Below are positions 17,988-26,261 of a DNA stretch of 64,000 nucleotides, piece after piece. How positions within the stretch are numbered: position 1 is the stretch's first letter; every line of letters starts with the position of its first letter. This DNA is from Micromonospora echinofusca (GTDB taxonomy: Bacteria; Actinomycetota; Actinomycetes; Mycobacteriales; Micromonosporaceae). The translations under genes were made by a program, and so were the position numbers. The notes under the pieces were generated by a model. That model searched no databases. It was given only the letters and a program-made list of their open reading frames with translations, and was not told where the DNA came from. The stretch spans positions 1,009,501 through 1,073,500 of the forward strand of contig NZ_LT607733.1 in assembly GCF_900091445.1 (NCBI RefSeq), written 5' to 3'.

Positions 17988-19430
17988 TCAGGTGCTGGTT
18001 TCGGTCCTGTCGGTGGGCCAGTTGGTGTGGAAGGTGCCTTCGCGGTCGACGCGCTGGTAGGTGTGCGCCCCGAAGTTGTCGCGCAGCCCCTGGATCAGGG
18101 CGGCGGGGAGCCGCCGCGCGCGTAGCGCGTCGAAGTACGCCAGCGACGAGGCGAACGCCGGGGCCGGCACGCCCGCCCGCGCCGCGTCGGACACCACCCG
18201 CCGCCAGCTCGGCACCCCGTCGTCGACGGTGTCCGCGAACCACGGCGCCACCAGCAGCGTCGGCAGGTCGGGCCGCTCGTCGTACGCCTGGCGGATGCGG
18301 TCGAGGAAGCGGGCCCGGATGATGCAGCCGCCCCGCCAGATCGTCGCCGTGCCGCCCAGGTCGATACCCCAGTCGTACTCCCGGGAGCCGGCCCGGATGT
18401 GGTCGAAGCCCTGCGCGTACGCGACGATCTTCGAGGCGAGCAGGGCGCGCCGGACGTCCTCGACGAAGGCGTCGCGGTCCTCGACCCGCCAGGTGGCGCC
18501 CGCGTCCGGGAACGCCCGGCGGGCCGCCTCGCGCTGGTCGGCGTGCCCGGACAGCGACCGGGCGAAGGTCGCCTCGGCGATGCCGGTGATGGGGATGCCG
18601 AGGTCCAGCGCGCTCTGCACCGTCCAGCGGCCGGTGCCCTTCTGCTCGGCGCGGTCGAGCACGACGTCCACGAACGGCCGTCCGGTGGCCGCGTCGGTGT
18701 GCGCCAGGACGTCCGCGGTGATCTCGATCAGGAAGGACTCCAGCTCGCCGGAGTTCCAGCCGCGGAAGACCTCCGCGATCTCCGCCGGCTCCGCGCCCAG
18801 ACCGGCCCGCAGCAGGTCGTACGCCTCGGCGATGAGCTGCATGTCGGCGTACTCGATGCCGTTGTGGACCATCTTGACGAAGTGCCCGGCGCCGTCCGGC
18901 CCGATGTGCCGGCAGCACGGCACCCCGTTCACCTGGGCGGCGATCCGCTCGAAGATCGGCCCGAGCGTGCGGTACGACTCGGCCGACCCGCCCGGCATGA
19001 TGCTCGGGCCGCGCAGCGCGCCCTCTTCGCCGCCGGAGACACCGGTGCCGACGAAGTGCAGCCCGTACGCGCGCAGCGCCTCCTCCCGCCGGCGGGTGTC
19101 GGCGAAGTGCGCGTTGCCGCAGTCCACGACGATGTCGCCGGCGTCGAGCAGCGCGACCAGCTCGTCGAGCACCGCGTCGGTGGGGCCGCCCGCCTTGACC
19201 ATCACGATCACCGCCCGGGGCCGCTCCAGCGAGGCGACGAAGTCGGCCATCGACTCGGCGGGCACGAACGTCCCCTCGTCCCCGTGCTCCGCCACGAGGC
19301 TGCGGGTGCGCTCCGGCGAGCGGTTGTGCACCGCCACGGCGAAGCCGTTGCGGGCCAGGTTGCGGGCCAGGTTCCGGCCCATCACCGCCAGCCCCGTCAC
19401 GCCGATCCGCGCCGTCGCCCGCCCGGCCAT
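17988..19430 (-). CDS. gnd: 6-phosphogluconate dehydrogenase, decarboxylating (NADP+)
   Basis: 480 residues from ATG 19430 (MAGRATARIGVTGLAVMG), the full length of the long-form enzyme. Rossmann motif GVTGLAVMGRNLARN, substrate loop GVSGGEEGALRGPSIMPGG, catalytic Lys in HFVKMVHNGIEY, and the C-terminal tail LRDNFGAHTYQRVDREGTFH. It converts 6-phosphogluconate to ribulose-5-phosphate, CO2 and NADPH in the oxidative pentose phosphate pathway. GGAGGG precedes the start. It ends against the CGATCATG inverted repeat. Confidence 0.96.
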   Translation of the reverse strand: MAGRATARIGVTGLAVMGRNLARNLARNGFAVAVHNRSPERTRSLVAEHGDEGTFVPAESMADFVASLERPRAVIVMVKAGGPTDAVLDELVALLDAGDIVVDCGNAHFADTRRREEALRAYGLHFVGTGVSGGEEGALRGPSIMPGGSAESYRTLGPIFERIAAQVNGVPCCRHIGPDGAGHFVKMVHNGIEYADMQLIAEAYDLLRAGLGAEPAEIAEVFRGWNSGELESFLIEITADVLAHTDAATGRPFVDVVLDRAEQKGTGRWTVQSALDLGIPITGIAEATFARSLSGHADQREAARRAFPDAGATWRVEDRDAFVEDVRRALLASKIVAYAQGFDHIRAGSREYDWGIDLGGTATIWRGGCIIRARFLDRIRQAYDERPDLPTLLVAPWFADTVDDGVPSWRRVVSDAARAGVPAPAFASSLAYFDALRARRLPAALIQGLRDNFGAHTYQRVDREGTFHTNWPTDRTETST

Positions 19431-19558
19431 CCGCCCGCCCTCCGCCGTCGACACCCGCCGCTGTGACCGTATCGCCGGGCGTGACGGCCCGGAGGCGGGT
19501 CGGCCGTTCCGCCGCCGATCGTGCCGGTAATTCGGCTGCGCGCGACCGGCCGGGCGGC

Positions 19559-19564
19559 TAGCGT
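19559..19564 (+). promoter_or_regulatory. Probable -10 box (TAGCGT) of a leaderless upstream ORF
   Basis: TAGCGT, six bases, then ATG 19571, which begins a four-codon reading frame. Confidence 0.45.
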
Positions 19565-19570
19565 GTGGGC

Positions 19571-19582
19571 ATGCGCAACTGA
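19571..19582 (+). CDS. Possible minimal leader ORF (Met-Arg-Asn-stop)
   Basis: ATG CGC AAC TGA directly downstream of a leaderless-type -10 box. It stands 151 nt before the 78-aa gene at 19734. If transcribed from TAGCGT, the first event on this RNA would be translation of a tripeptide, leaving a long structured leader. This may be chance; no attenuator codon run is present. Confidence 0.3.
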   Translation: MRN

Positions 19583-19733
19583 CGCCCCACCTCCGAGCCG
19601 ACCCGCCGCTGCTTGCCGTGGGTCCGCGTGCTCCCGGGCGTCCGCATTCCGCACCTGCCGCCGAGGCGGTGGTGTTCCTCGTGGTCGATCCCGGGGCAGC
19701 AGTCCCGATCCCGCCCGACCGAGGAGGCACCGG

Positions 19734-19970
19734 ATGCCCGCCAGGCGCAACCCGAAGAAGTCCCGTACCACCGTTCCCACGCCGTCCGCCGCGGACCTGA
19801 CGCCCGTCAACCTCGACGAGGTGGCGGTCGCGCCGGTCGTGCCGGCGCTGCCGGGCGCCCGGCCGGCCGCGCCGAAGGCCGGTCCGCCGGTCTCCGGCGC
19901 CGGCCGAGCCGGCACGCTGCGCGGCCAGAAGGCCGGACAGGCCCGCCGGTACGCCTTCCGGCGCAGCTGA
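19734..19970 (+). CDS. Small Pro/Ala-rich basic-ended protein, hypothetical
   Basis: 78 residues: MPARRNPKKSRTTVPTPSAA, a middle rich in Val/Pro/Ala, and a C-terminus QKAGQARRYAFRRS. Both ends are basic and there is no membrane helix or cysteine. The ribosome-binding site GAGGAGG (19721-19727) is the strongest in the region, which together with codon bias supports a real gene. The family is not recognised; basic termini suggest RNA or DNA contact. The interval 19431-19733 upstream contains only the putative promoter, the tripeptide ORF and a GC-rich leader. Confidence 0.65.
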   Translation: MPARRNPKKSRTTVPTPSAADLTPVNLDEVAVAPVVPALPGARPAAPKAGPPVSGAGRAGTLRGQKAGQARRYAFRRS

Positions 19971-20082
19971 CGGTGCCGGCCGGGTGGAGTCGCCGGTCAC
20001 GGCGGCTCCACCCGGCCCGTCCGCCCGTGGGACGTGTCGCGGAAGTGGTGGCGTCTGACGAACCACTGCCGCCGGAACGCTG

Positions 20083-20116
20083 ATACCTGTACGGCATAAA
20101 AATACCTGTGTGGTAT
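20083..20116. promoter_or_regulatory. Tandem ATACC-N5-GGTAT dyads (operator-like)
   Basis: Two 15-bp dyads on the same DNA face, 19 bp apart start to start: ATACCTGTACGGCAT (20083-20097) and ATACCTGTGTGGTAT (20102-20116), separated by AAAA. The second is a perfect 5-bp inverted repeat. It lies in an AT-rich island in the 246-bp gap between the convergent 78-aa gene and ecfT, with no good start codon nearby on either strand. Otherwise this gap looks empty. Confidence 0.6.
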
Positions 20117-20216
20117 CGGGCGGGCGGGCTGCACCGCCGTCGTCGAGGTCCGGCGCAGCCAGTCCCGGTTCCTGAAACAGACCGTGGTCGCCCGGCCGTC
20201 ACTCAGGCGGGGCGGC

Positions 20217-21017
20217 TCAGCCGATCAACGGGCGGAAGGTGCCGACCAGCACGCTGACGGTCAGCGCGGCCCCGGCGAGCACCGCAGCGCCGACGATCAG
20301 CAGGCCGTCGGCGGCGACGAAGCGCTGTCGCCGGGCGACGGTGCGCGGGATCCCGGCGTCGAAGCCCCGGGCGTCCATCGCCACGGCCAGCCGGGTGCCC
20401 CGGCGGATCGCCCCGACCAGCAGCGCGAACGCCGTCGAGGCGAACAGCCGCAGCTTCGCCGACGGGTTGCGGCCGGCCTCCACGCCCCGCGCGCGACGGG
20501 CCATCGAGATCATCTGCCACTCCTGCCCGAGCAGCGGCACGAGCCGGAACGCGGCCAGCGCCCCGATGGCGAAGCGGGCGGGCGCCCTCGCGTTCTGGAT
20601 CAGCGCGTCCGCCAGGTCGGTCGGGTCGGTGGTGGCGAAGACGATCACACCGGGCAGCGCCACCGCGAACATGCGCAGCACCAGGCCGAGCGCGGTGAGC
20701 AGCACCCCGGAGGTGACCACCACCGGGCCGGCCTCGACCAGCACCCGGCCGGAACGCTCGGCCGCGAACAGTACCAGCGTCACCACCACGCCCACGGCGC
20801 CGACGAGCAGCGGCCAGGCCCGCCGTGCCAACACCCGCAGGCGGACCCCGAACAGGGGCAGCAGGGCCAGTTCGACGGCGATTGCGATGGCCGGCGCCAC
20901 CGGGTCGAGGGTGGCGATCAGGATGAACGAGAAGACCAGCGCCGCGGCGAGCTTGGCCACCGGGTTGCGCCGGGCCAGCGGCGCATCCGGCGCGGCGACC
21001 GGCTCGAAGCTGATCAC
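20217..21017 (-). CDS. ECF transporter T component (energy-coupling transmembrane protein)
   Basis: 266 residues from GTG 21017 (VISFEPVAAPDAPLARRNPV), which overlaps the ATPase stop by four bases. Five or so transmembrane segments lie between residues 15 and 255. The EcfT coupling-helix signature appears in the cytoplasmic loop as MARRARGVEAGR and AMDARGFDAG (the Ala-Arg-Gly motifs that contact the ATPase). Third gene of the riboswitch-controlled ykoE-type operon; equivalent to YkoC. It provides the membrane scaffold for HMP/thiamine uptake. Confidence 0.9.
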   Translation of the reverse strand: MISFEPVAAPDAPLARRNPVAKLAAALVFSFILIATLDPVAPAIAIAVELALLPLFGVRLRVLARRAWPLLVGAVGVVVTLVLFAAERSGRVLVEAGPVVVTSGVLLTALGLVLRMFAVALPGVIVFATTDPTDLADALIQNARAPARFAIGALAAFRLVPLLGQEWQMISMARRARGVEAGRNPSAKLRLFASTAFALLVGAIRRGTRLAVAMDARGFDAGIPRTVARRQRFVAADGLLIVGAAVLAGAALTVSVLVGTFRPLIG

Positions 21018-22429
21018 ACCCACTCCAGGGTGAGGCGGCGATCTGCCAGGGCGGCCACGAACTCCGGGTCGTGGGTGACCGCGACCAGGCCGTGCCCGGC
21101 GTCGCGCAGTTCGGCGAAGAGGTCCACCAGCTCCAGCCAGGTGCGCCGGTCCTGGCCGAAGGTCGGTTCGTCGCAGACGAGCAGGCGGGGTGCGGTGGCC
21201 AGGGCGGTCGCCACGCTCAGCCGCCGCGCCTCCCCGCCCGAGAGGGTGTACGGGTTGGCAGCCGCGAGCTTCGTCAACCGCAGCCGGTCCAGCAGGGTGT
21301 CGACCGTGGACCGTACCGCCGCCTCGGGCTGGCCGGTGCGGCGCGGGCCGAGCGCCAGCTCGTCGAAGACGGTGTTGGTGACGAACTGGTGCTCCGGGTC
21401 CTGGAAGACCGAGCCGATCCGGCGGGCGAGCGCCGGGGCGCGCCAGCGGTGCGGGGGAGTGCGGGCGTCGTCGCCGGCCAGTGCGGGCGTCGCCGCGACC
21501 CGGCCGGTCCCGGGCCTGAGCAGGCCGCCGAGCAGCAGGGCGAGGGTCGACTTGCCGGCCCCGTTGGGACCGACGACGGCGAGTGCCTCGCCGGCGCGTA
21601 CCGCCAGGTCGACGGCGGCCAGCCGGGGCGGCAGGCCGAGCCGGTCGGCGGTGACCAGCACGTCGCCGGGCGGCGCGGTCGCGTGTCGGGGCGGCACCGG
21701 GCGGCCGGGCACCCAGACGCCCTCGTCGGCGAGCGCGTCGCCGTGCGTACCGAAGACGGCCTCGGGCGTGCCGTCGGCGCGGACGCCGCCGCCCGGTTCG
21801 AGCACGACGACCCGGTCGACCAGGGACAGCGTCTCGGCGACGCGGTGCTCGACCAGGATCAGCGTGGTGTCGGCGTCCAGGGCGCCGGCCACGGCCGCCC
21901 GGATCAGCGCGGCGCCGGTCGGGTCGAGATTGGCGGTGGGCTCGTCGAGCAGCAGCAACCCGGGGCGCAGGGCCAGTACGCCGGCCAGGGCGAGCCGCTG
22001 CTGCTCGCCGCCGGAGAGGGCGGCGGTGGGGCGGTCCCGGGGGTACGGGAAGCCGACCCGCGTCAACGCCTCGTCGACGCGGGGCCAGATCTCCCCGGCG
22101 GGGGTGCCCCGGTTCTCCAGCCCGAACGCCACGTCGTCGCCGCTGCGGGCCATCACGAGCTGGGTTTCCGGGTCCTGGAAGACGATGCCCACCCGTTCGC
22201 GGCCCTTGCGGGGGTCGAGCCCGTCGATCTCGACGGTGCCCTCCTGCTCGCCCGAGTCCTCGGGCAGCAGCCCGGCCAGCGCGGCGAGCAGGGTGCTCTT
22301 GCCGGCCCCGGAGGGGCCGAGCAGCAGCACCCGCTCGCCGGCCTCGACGCGCAGGTCGACCCCGCGTACGGCCCACGCCCGTCGCCCGGCGTGCCGCCAC
22401 CCGAACCCGCGCACGACTACGGCCCCCAC
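21014..22429 (-). CDS. ECF transporter double ATP-binding protein (YkoD-like)
   Basis: 471 residues from GTG 22429 (VGAVVVRGFGWRHAGRRAWA). Two fused ABC domains: the first has GPSGAGKST, signature LSGGEQQR and LLLLDEPTAN; the second has GPNGAGKST, signature LSGGEARRLS and LLVCDEPTFG. A single chain thus replaces the EcfA/EcfA' pair. Cytoplasmic, energising the T and S components. Co-directional with ykoE-like S and T genes behind a TPP riboswitch, so thiamine or its pyrimidine precursor is the inferred cargo. Confidence 0.92.
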   Translation of the reverse strand: MGAVVVRGFGWRHAGRRAWAVRGVDLRVEAGERVLLLGPSGAGKSTLLAALAGLLPEDSGEQEGTVEIDGLDPRKGRERVGIVFQDPETQLVMARSGDDVAFGLENRGTPAGEIWPRVDEALTRVGFPYPRDRPTAALSGGEQQRLALAGVLALRPGLLLLDEPTANLDPTGAALIRAAVAGALDADTTLILVEHRVAETLSLVDRVVVLEPGGGVRADGTPEAVFGTHGDALADEGVWVPGRPVPPRHATAPPGDVLVTADRLGLPPRLAAVDLAVRAGEALAVVGPNGAGKSTLALLLGGLLRPGTGRVAATPALAGDDARTPPHRWRAPALARRIGSVFQDPEHQFVTNTVFDELALGPRRTGQPEAAVRSTVDTLLDRLRLTKLAAANPYTLSGGEARRLSVATALATAPRLLVCDEPTFGQDRRTWLELVDLFAELRDAGHGLVAVTHDPEFVAALADRRLTLEWV

Positions 22430-22460
22430 GCCGTCCCCCTCCCGTCCCGCCCCGTGGCGT

Positions 22461-22516
22461 CGATCATGAGGTTGGCGGCGCTCACGGAGATCCACATCGC
22501 CGTCAACCTCATGATC
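22461..22516. repeat. Inverted repeat with CGATCATGAGGTTG ends (variant copy)
   Basis: GATCATGAGGTTG (22462-22474) and CAACCTCATGATC (22504-22516) form a perfect 13-bp stem; the interior is 29 nt and can pair only partly. It lies between the S-component gene and the ATPase gene, both transcribed leftward, so it would form inside the operon mRNA. It shares the GATCATG end and GTTG with the copies at 17901 and 29809. Confidence 0.75.
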
Positions 22517-22537
22517 AACGCGCTTCCGTCGGGCCTG

Positions 22538-23131
22538 TCAGATCAGGGTGCGGTCGCGGGCGGCGGGGAAGCGGTCCAGGGCGCCCGTGGTGGCCAGGGC
22601 GCGGGTCAGGGCCCAGCCGCCGGCACCCGCGACGATCGTGGCGCTGGCGATGGTGAGCAGGGCGTACGGGATGCGGTAGCTGCCCAGCGCGTACTCGCTG
22701 TTCCAGACGAAGAAGTCGAACAGCGCCGCGCCGAGGCCGGTCAGCGCACCCGCGATCAGCGCGGTGGGCAGCCGGAACGAGCGGTACCGGAACGCGGCGA
22801 AGGCCAGTTCGGCGCCGAGCCCCTGGATCAGGCCCTGGACGATGGTGATGCCGCCCCACTCCGAGCCGAGCAGCGCCGAGACCGTCGCCGCCACCGCCTC
22901 GCAGAAGAGCGCCGCGCCGGGCTTGCGGATCACCAGGCCGCCGAGGACGGCCGGGATCAGCCAGACGCCGTACATGATCGCCTGGCCGGCGGGGAAGAAC
23001 GCGAACGCCGGGTCGACGGCCCGCCACAGCAGGCCCCAGGCCCAGAAGATGACGCCGAAGGCCACCGCGATCACCGCGGCGACGACGACGTCGACCGTAC
23101 GCCACCGGGTGGCGGTGTTGTTGTCTCGCAT
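22538..23131 (-). CDS. ykoE: ECF transporter S component, YkoE family (HMP/thiamine)
   Basis: 197 residues (MRDNNTATRWRTVDVVVAAV). Five to six hydrophobic helices; the sequences FWAWGLLWRAVDPAFAFFPA, YGVWLIPAVLGGL and LGSEWGGITIVQGLIQGLGAEL are typical of YkoE S proteins that bind thiamine or hydroxymethylpyrimidine in the membrane. It is the first gene after a TPP riboswitch and is followed by ATPase and T genes, which supports the substrate. GGGAGC precedes the ATG by seven bases. Confidence 0.88.
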   Translation of the reverse strand: MRDNNTATRWRTVDVVVAAVIAVAFGVIFWAWGLLWRAVDPAFAFFPAGQAIMYGVWLIPAVLGGLVIRKPGAALFCEAVAATVSALLGSEWGGITIVQGLIQGLGAELAFAAFRYRSFRLPTALIAGALTGLGAALFDFFVWNSEYALGSYRIPYALLTIASATIVAGAGGWALTRALATTGALDRFPAARDRTLI

Positions 23132-23172
23132 GATTGCTCCCAGTCCCGAACGAGAACCAGGAGAAGACGCAC

Positions 23173-23206
23173 GCCGCGTCCGGAACGTGCCGGACGTCGA
23201 CGCGGC
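23173..23206 (-). promoter_or_regulatory. Expression platform hairpins of the TPP riboswitch
   Basis: Two mutually exclusive stems between aptamer and gene: the outer GCCGCGTC (23173-23180)/GACGCGGC (23199-23206), and the inner CGTCCGG (23177-23183)/CCGGACG (23190-23196), which share bases. A choice between them could control elongation or access to the ykoE ribosome-binding site about 50 nt downstream. There is no T-tract. Confidence 0.5.
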
Positions 23207-23218
23207 TGGAGGTCGACC

Positions 23219-23304
<86 letters not shown>

Positions 23305-23455
23305 GATGTGAAGTTGTCGCGCCGACGCTAACACCTTTGAAGATCAACCAGCAAAGTGATCTTTCCCCAGCTCACCAGCGCGTTCGATCGACGCCGTCGA
23401 TTCCGGCCCGGTACTCTCGGGCGGCCACTGGGAAACCCGGCAGAGGGACACGTAC

Positions 23456-24511
23456 GTGACATCCGAGGCTGAGCGCCGCGCGCCGGAGGGGCCGCACCCG
23501 GGCGCGGTGGGCGTGGCCGCCCCGGGCGTACGCGAGCAGAAGCCGGCGCCGCGCGGCCCGGAGCGGCGGATCGGGTCGGTGGAGGTGCTCGCCGGCCTGC
23601 TGATCCTGCTGGTCGTCTTCCGCGACCCGTTCGCCCGGGCCCTGTCGGCGCCCCGGTTGCAGACCTGGACGACCGTCTTCGTCTCGGTCATGGTGCAGGC
23701 CGTGCCGTTCCTCGTCTTCGGGGTGCTGCTCTCCGCGGTGATCGCGGTCTTCGTGCCCCGGTCGTTCTGGGCCCGGGCACTGCCGCGTCGTCCCGCGCTC
23801 GCGGTGCCGGTGGCCAGCGCGGCCGGCGTGGTGCTGCCCGGCTGCGAGTGCGGGGCGGTGCCGATCGCCGGGTCGCTGATCCGGCGCGGGGTCACCCCGG
23901 CCGCCGCCCTGGCGTTCCTGCTCGCCGCCCCGGCGATCAACCCGATCGTGCTGACCGCCACCGCCGTGGCCTTCCCCGACGACCCGGCGATGGTCCTCGG
24001 CCGGGCGGTCGCGAGCCTGCTCGTCGCGATGGCCATGGGCTGGCTGTGGCTGCGCCTCGGCCGGGCCGACTGGATCCGGCTGCCGCGCCGGCCGGAGCTG
24101 GCGGACGGCTCGCGCGGGCGGGCGTTCTGGGGAGCGGTCCGGCACGACGTGACGCACGCCGGCGGCTTCCTGGTCATCGGCGCGGCCGCCGCCGCCACGA
24201 TCAACGTCGTGGTGCCGGAGCGCTGGCTGCAGACCCTCGCCGACGAGCCGGTGCTGTCGGTGCTCGCGCTGGCCGCGCTCGCCGTGCTGCTCTCCCTCTG
24301 CTCCGAGGCCGACGCCTTCGTCGCCGCCTCGCTGTCGCAGTTCTCGCTCACCTCCCGACTGGTCTTCCTGGTGGTGGGGCCGATGGTCGACCTCAAGCTC
24401 ATCTCGATGCAGGCCGGGGTCTTCGGCCGGCGGTTCGCGCTGCGGTTCGCCCCGGCCACCTTCGCGGTGGCCGTCGCGGTGGCCGCCGCGACCGGGGCGG
24501 TGCTGCTGTGA
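23456..24511 (+). CDS. YraQ-family (DUF318) permease
   Basis: 351 residues from GTG 23456 (VTSEAERRAPEGPHPGAVGV). After a ~45-residue Pro-rich cytoplasmic start, eight or so transmembrane helices follow. The family mark is the cysteine pair in VVLPGCECGAVPIAGSLIRRG and the PAINPIV motif, mirrored in the second half by LLSLCSEADAFVAASL. Substrate unknown; members are linked to metal or metalloid efflux. It overlaps the next gene by four bases, and the pair is a common actinobacterial two-gene unit. Divergent from the TPP-controlled operon. Confidence 0.88.
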   Translation: MTSEAERRAPEGPHPGAVGVAAPGVREQKPAPRGPERRIGSVEVLAGLLILLVVFRDPFARALSAPRLQTWTTVFVSVMVQAVPFLVFGVLLSAVIAVFVPRSFWARALPRRPALAVPVASAAGVVLPGCECGAVPIAGSLIRRGVTPAAALAFLLAAPAINPIVLTATAVAFPDDPAMVLGRAVASLLVAMAMGWLWLRLGRADWIRLPRRPELADGSRGRAFWGAVRHDVTHAGGFLVIGAAAAATINVVVPERWLQTLADEPVLSVLALAALAVLLSLCSEADAFVAASLSQFSLTSRLVFLVVGPMVDLKLISMQAGVFGRRFALRFAPATFAVAVAVAAATGAVLL

Positions 24512-25320
24512 ACCGGCAGGCGCAGGCGGTCGTCCTGCTGCTGCTCGGGGGCGCGGTGATCCGGGCCAGCCTCACCGACCTGCACCTGCGCTACGTCAAG
24601 GAGGGGCTGCGTCCCTTCCTGGTCGCCGCCGGCCTGCTGCTGGTGGCCGCCGCGGTCATGACCCTCTTCTACGAGCTGCGCCCACTGCTGCGGCGTACGC
24701 CCGCCGGCCACGACGACGACCACGACGCCCAGGGCGACCACGACGGACACGACGGCGACGGCTCGTACGACGGCCACGGGCACGACCGCGACGGCGGACC
24801 CGACGACGGGCACGGACACCACGAGCCGCGGGTCGGCTGGCTGCTGATCCTGCCCGTGCTGGGCCTGCTGCTGGTCGCCCCGCCGGCCCTGGGCTCGTAC
24901 GCGGCCGGGCAGGCCGGCACCGCCGTCGCCACCCGTCAGCAGCCGTCCGACTATCCGCCGCTGCCCGACGGCGACCCGGTGCGCGTCGCCGTGCTCGACT
25001 ACGCCTCCCGGGCCCTGTTCGACCGGGGCACCTCGATCGGCGACCGCCGGGTCCAACTGACCGGCTTCGTCACCACCGGCCCCGACGGCCGGCCGCTGCT
25101 GGCCCGGATGGTGCTCTCCTGCTGCGCCGCCGACGGCCGGCCGGTCAAGCTGGGCCTGACCGGCGAAGCCCCCGACGGGCTGGCCGACGACACCTGGATC
25201 GAGGTGACCGGCCGCTACAGCGACCGCATCGCCCGCGACCCGGTCAACGACGCCGAGATCCCCTACCTGGACGTGGAGTCCTGGCGACAGGTGCCCGTGC
25301 CCCGGAAACAGTACGAGTGA
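24508..25320 (+). CDS. TIGR03943 family putative permease subunit (His/Asp-rich loop)
   Basis: 270 residues from GTG 24508 (VNRQAQAVVLLLLGGAVIRA). Two transmembrane helices at the N-terminus, a cytosol- or surface-facing loop extremely rich in His and Asp (HDDDHDAQGDHDGHDGDG and further), a third helix around LLILPVLGLLLVAPPALG, then a C-terminal extracellular domain with the conserved CCAAD motif (LSCCAADG) and YLDVESW. The His/Asp loop looks like a metal buffer. Always paired with a YraQ permease; together they likely form one transporter. Confidence 0.85.
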   Translation: MNRQAQAVVLLLLGGAVIRASLTDLHLRYVKEGLRPFLVAAGLLLVAAAVMTLFYELRPLLRRTPAGHDDDHDAQGDHDGHDGDGSYDGHGHDRDGGPDDGHGHHEPRVGWLLILPVLGLLLVAPPALGSYAAGQAGTAVATRQQPSDYPPLPDGDPVRVAVLDYASRALFDRGTSIGDRRVQLTGFVTTGPDGRPLLARMVLSCCAADGRPVKLGLTGEAPDGLADDTWIEVTGRYSDRIARDPVNDAEIPYLDVESWRQVPVPRKQYE

Positions 25321-25362
25321 GCTGCGGCCCGCAGGTCCCCGGCGGGCGGCTGCGACCCTGGG

Positions 25363-25368
25363 TAGGCT
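25363..25368 (+). promoter_or_regulatory. Probable -10 box (TAGGCT), leaderless, for the hydrolase
   Basis: TAGGCT, seven bases, then ATG 25376. Confidence 0.45.
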
Positions 25369-25375
25369 CACGATC

Positions 25376-26206
25376 ATGCGGATCGAGGCCCGGGGTTTCA
25401 CGTTCGACGTCCGCGTCGGCGGACCGGAGGGCGGCGTGCCCGTCCTGCTGCTGCACGGCTTCCCGCAGCACGGCGGGGAGTTCGACGACGTGGTGCCCGC
25501 GCTGCACGCCGTCGGCCTGCGTACGTACGCGCCGGACCAGCGCGGCTACTCGCCCGGTGCGCGCCCCGAGGCCGTCGAGGCCTACCGGCTGCCGGAGCTG
25601 GTCGCCGACGCGGTGGCCCTGCTCGACGCGTTGGGCGTCGACGCGGCGCACCTGGTGGGGCACGACTGGGGCGCCATCGTCGCCTGGGCCGTCGCGGCGC
25701 ACCACCCCGACCGGGTCCGTACGCTGACCGCCGTCTCGGTGCCGCACCCCGCCGCGATGACCTGGGCGCTGTCCGAGGACACGGGGCAGAAGGCGCGCTC
25801 GGCGTACATGGCGCTGTTCCGTAAGCCGGGCAAGGCGGAGAAGGCGCTGCTGGTGCTGGGCGCGACCGGGCTGCGCCGGATGCTGCACGGGGTCGGCGAC
25901 GACGCGCGGGTGGCCGCGTACGCGGACCCGATGCGCGAGCCGGGCGCGCTGACCGCCGCGCTGAACTGGTACCGCGCCATGTCCCGCCGGGACCTGGCCG
26001 CCACCGGCCCGGTGACGGTGCCGACCACGTACGTGTGGAGCGGTCGCGACATCGCGATCGGCCGGACGGCCGCCGAGGCGTGCGCCCAGCACGTGCGGGC
26101 CGACTACCGCTTCGTCGAGCTGCCCCGGGTGAGCCACTGGATCCCCGACGAGGCGCCCGCCCCGCTGGCCGAGGCGATCGTGGCCCGGGTGCACGACCCG
26201 GTCTGA
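25376..26206 (+). CDS. Alpha/beta hydrolase (epoxide hydrolase-like)
   Basis: 276 residues (MRIEARGFTFDVRVGGPEGG). Oxyanion motif HGFPQHGGEFD, nucleophile elbow GHDWGAIVAWAVA with Asp as nucleophile, an acid in WSGRDIAIG and catalytic His in VSHWIPDEAP. An Asp nucleophile points to epoxide hydrolase or haloalkane dehalogenase-type chemistry rather than a serine esterase. A cap domain spans roughly residues 130-205. Substrate unknown, cytoplasmic. Confidence 0.85.
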   Translation: MRIEARGFTFDVRVGGPEGGVPVLLLHGFPQHGGEFDDVVPALHAVGLRTYAPDQRGYSPGARPEAVEAYRLPELVADAVALLDALGVDAAHLVGHDWGAIVAWAVAAHHPDRVRTLTAVSVPHPAAMTWALSEDTGQKARSAYMALFRKPGKAEKALLVLGATGLRRMLHGVGDDARVAAYADPMREPGALTAALNWYRAMSRRDLAATGPVTVPTTYVWSGRDIAIGRTAAEACAQHVRADYRFVELPRVSHWIPDEAPAPLAEAIVARVHDPV

Positions 26207-26261
26207 CCCTCCCCGCGACGTCGCCCGGCGGACGCCGGACCCCACCCCACGGAGGTACGAC

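Noticed and set aside
19610..19670. tRNA-like 3' half near CCGCATTCCGCACCTGCC
   Set aside because: No matching acceptor stem, D-loop or anticodon loop could be drawn; the resemblance is limited to a short GC run.
20092..20202. Minus-strand small ORF around MPYRYQRSGG
   Set aside because: No ribosome-binding site and poor coding bias; it merely overlaps the tandem dyads.
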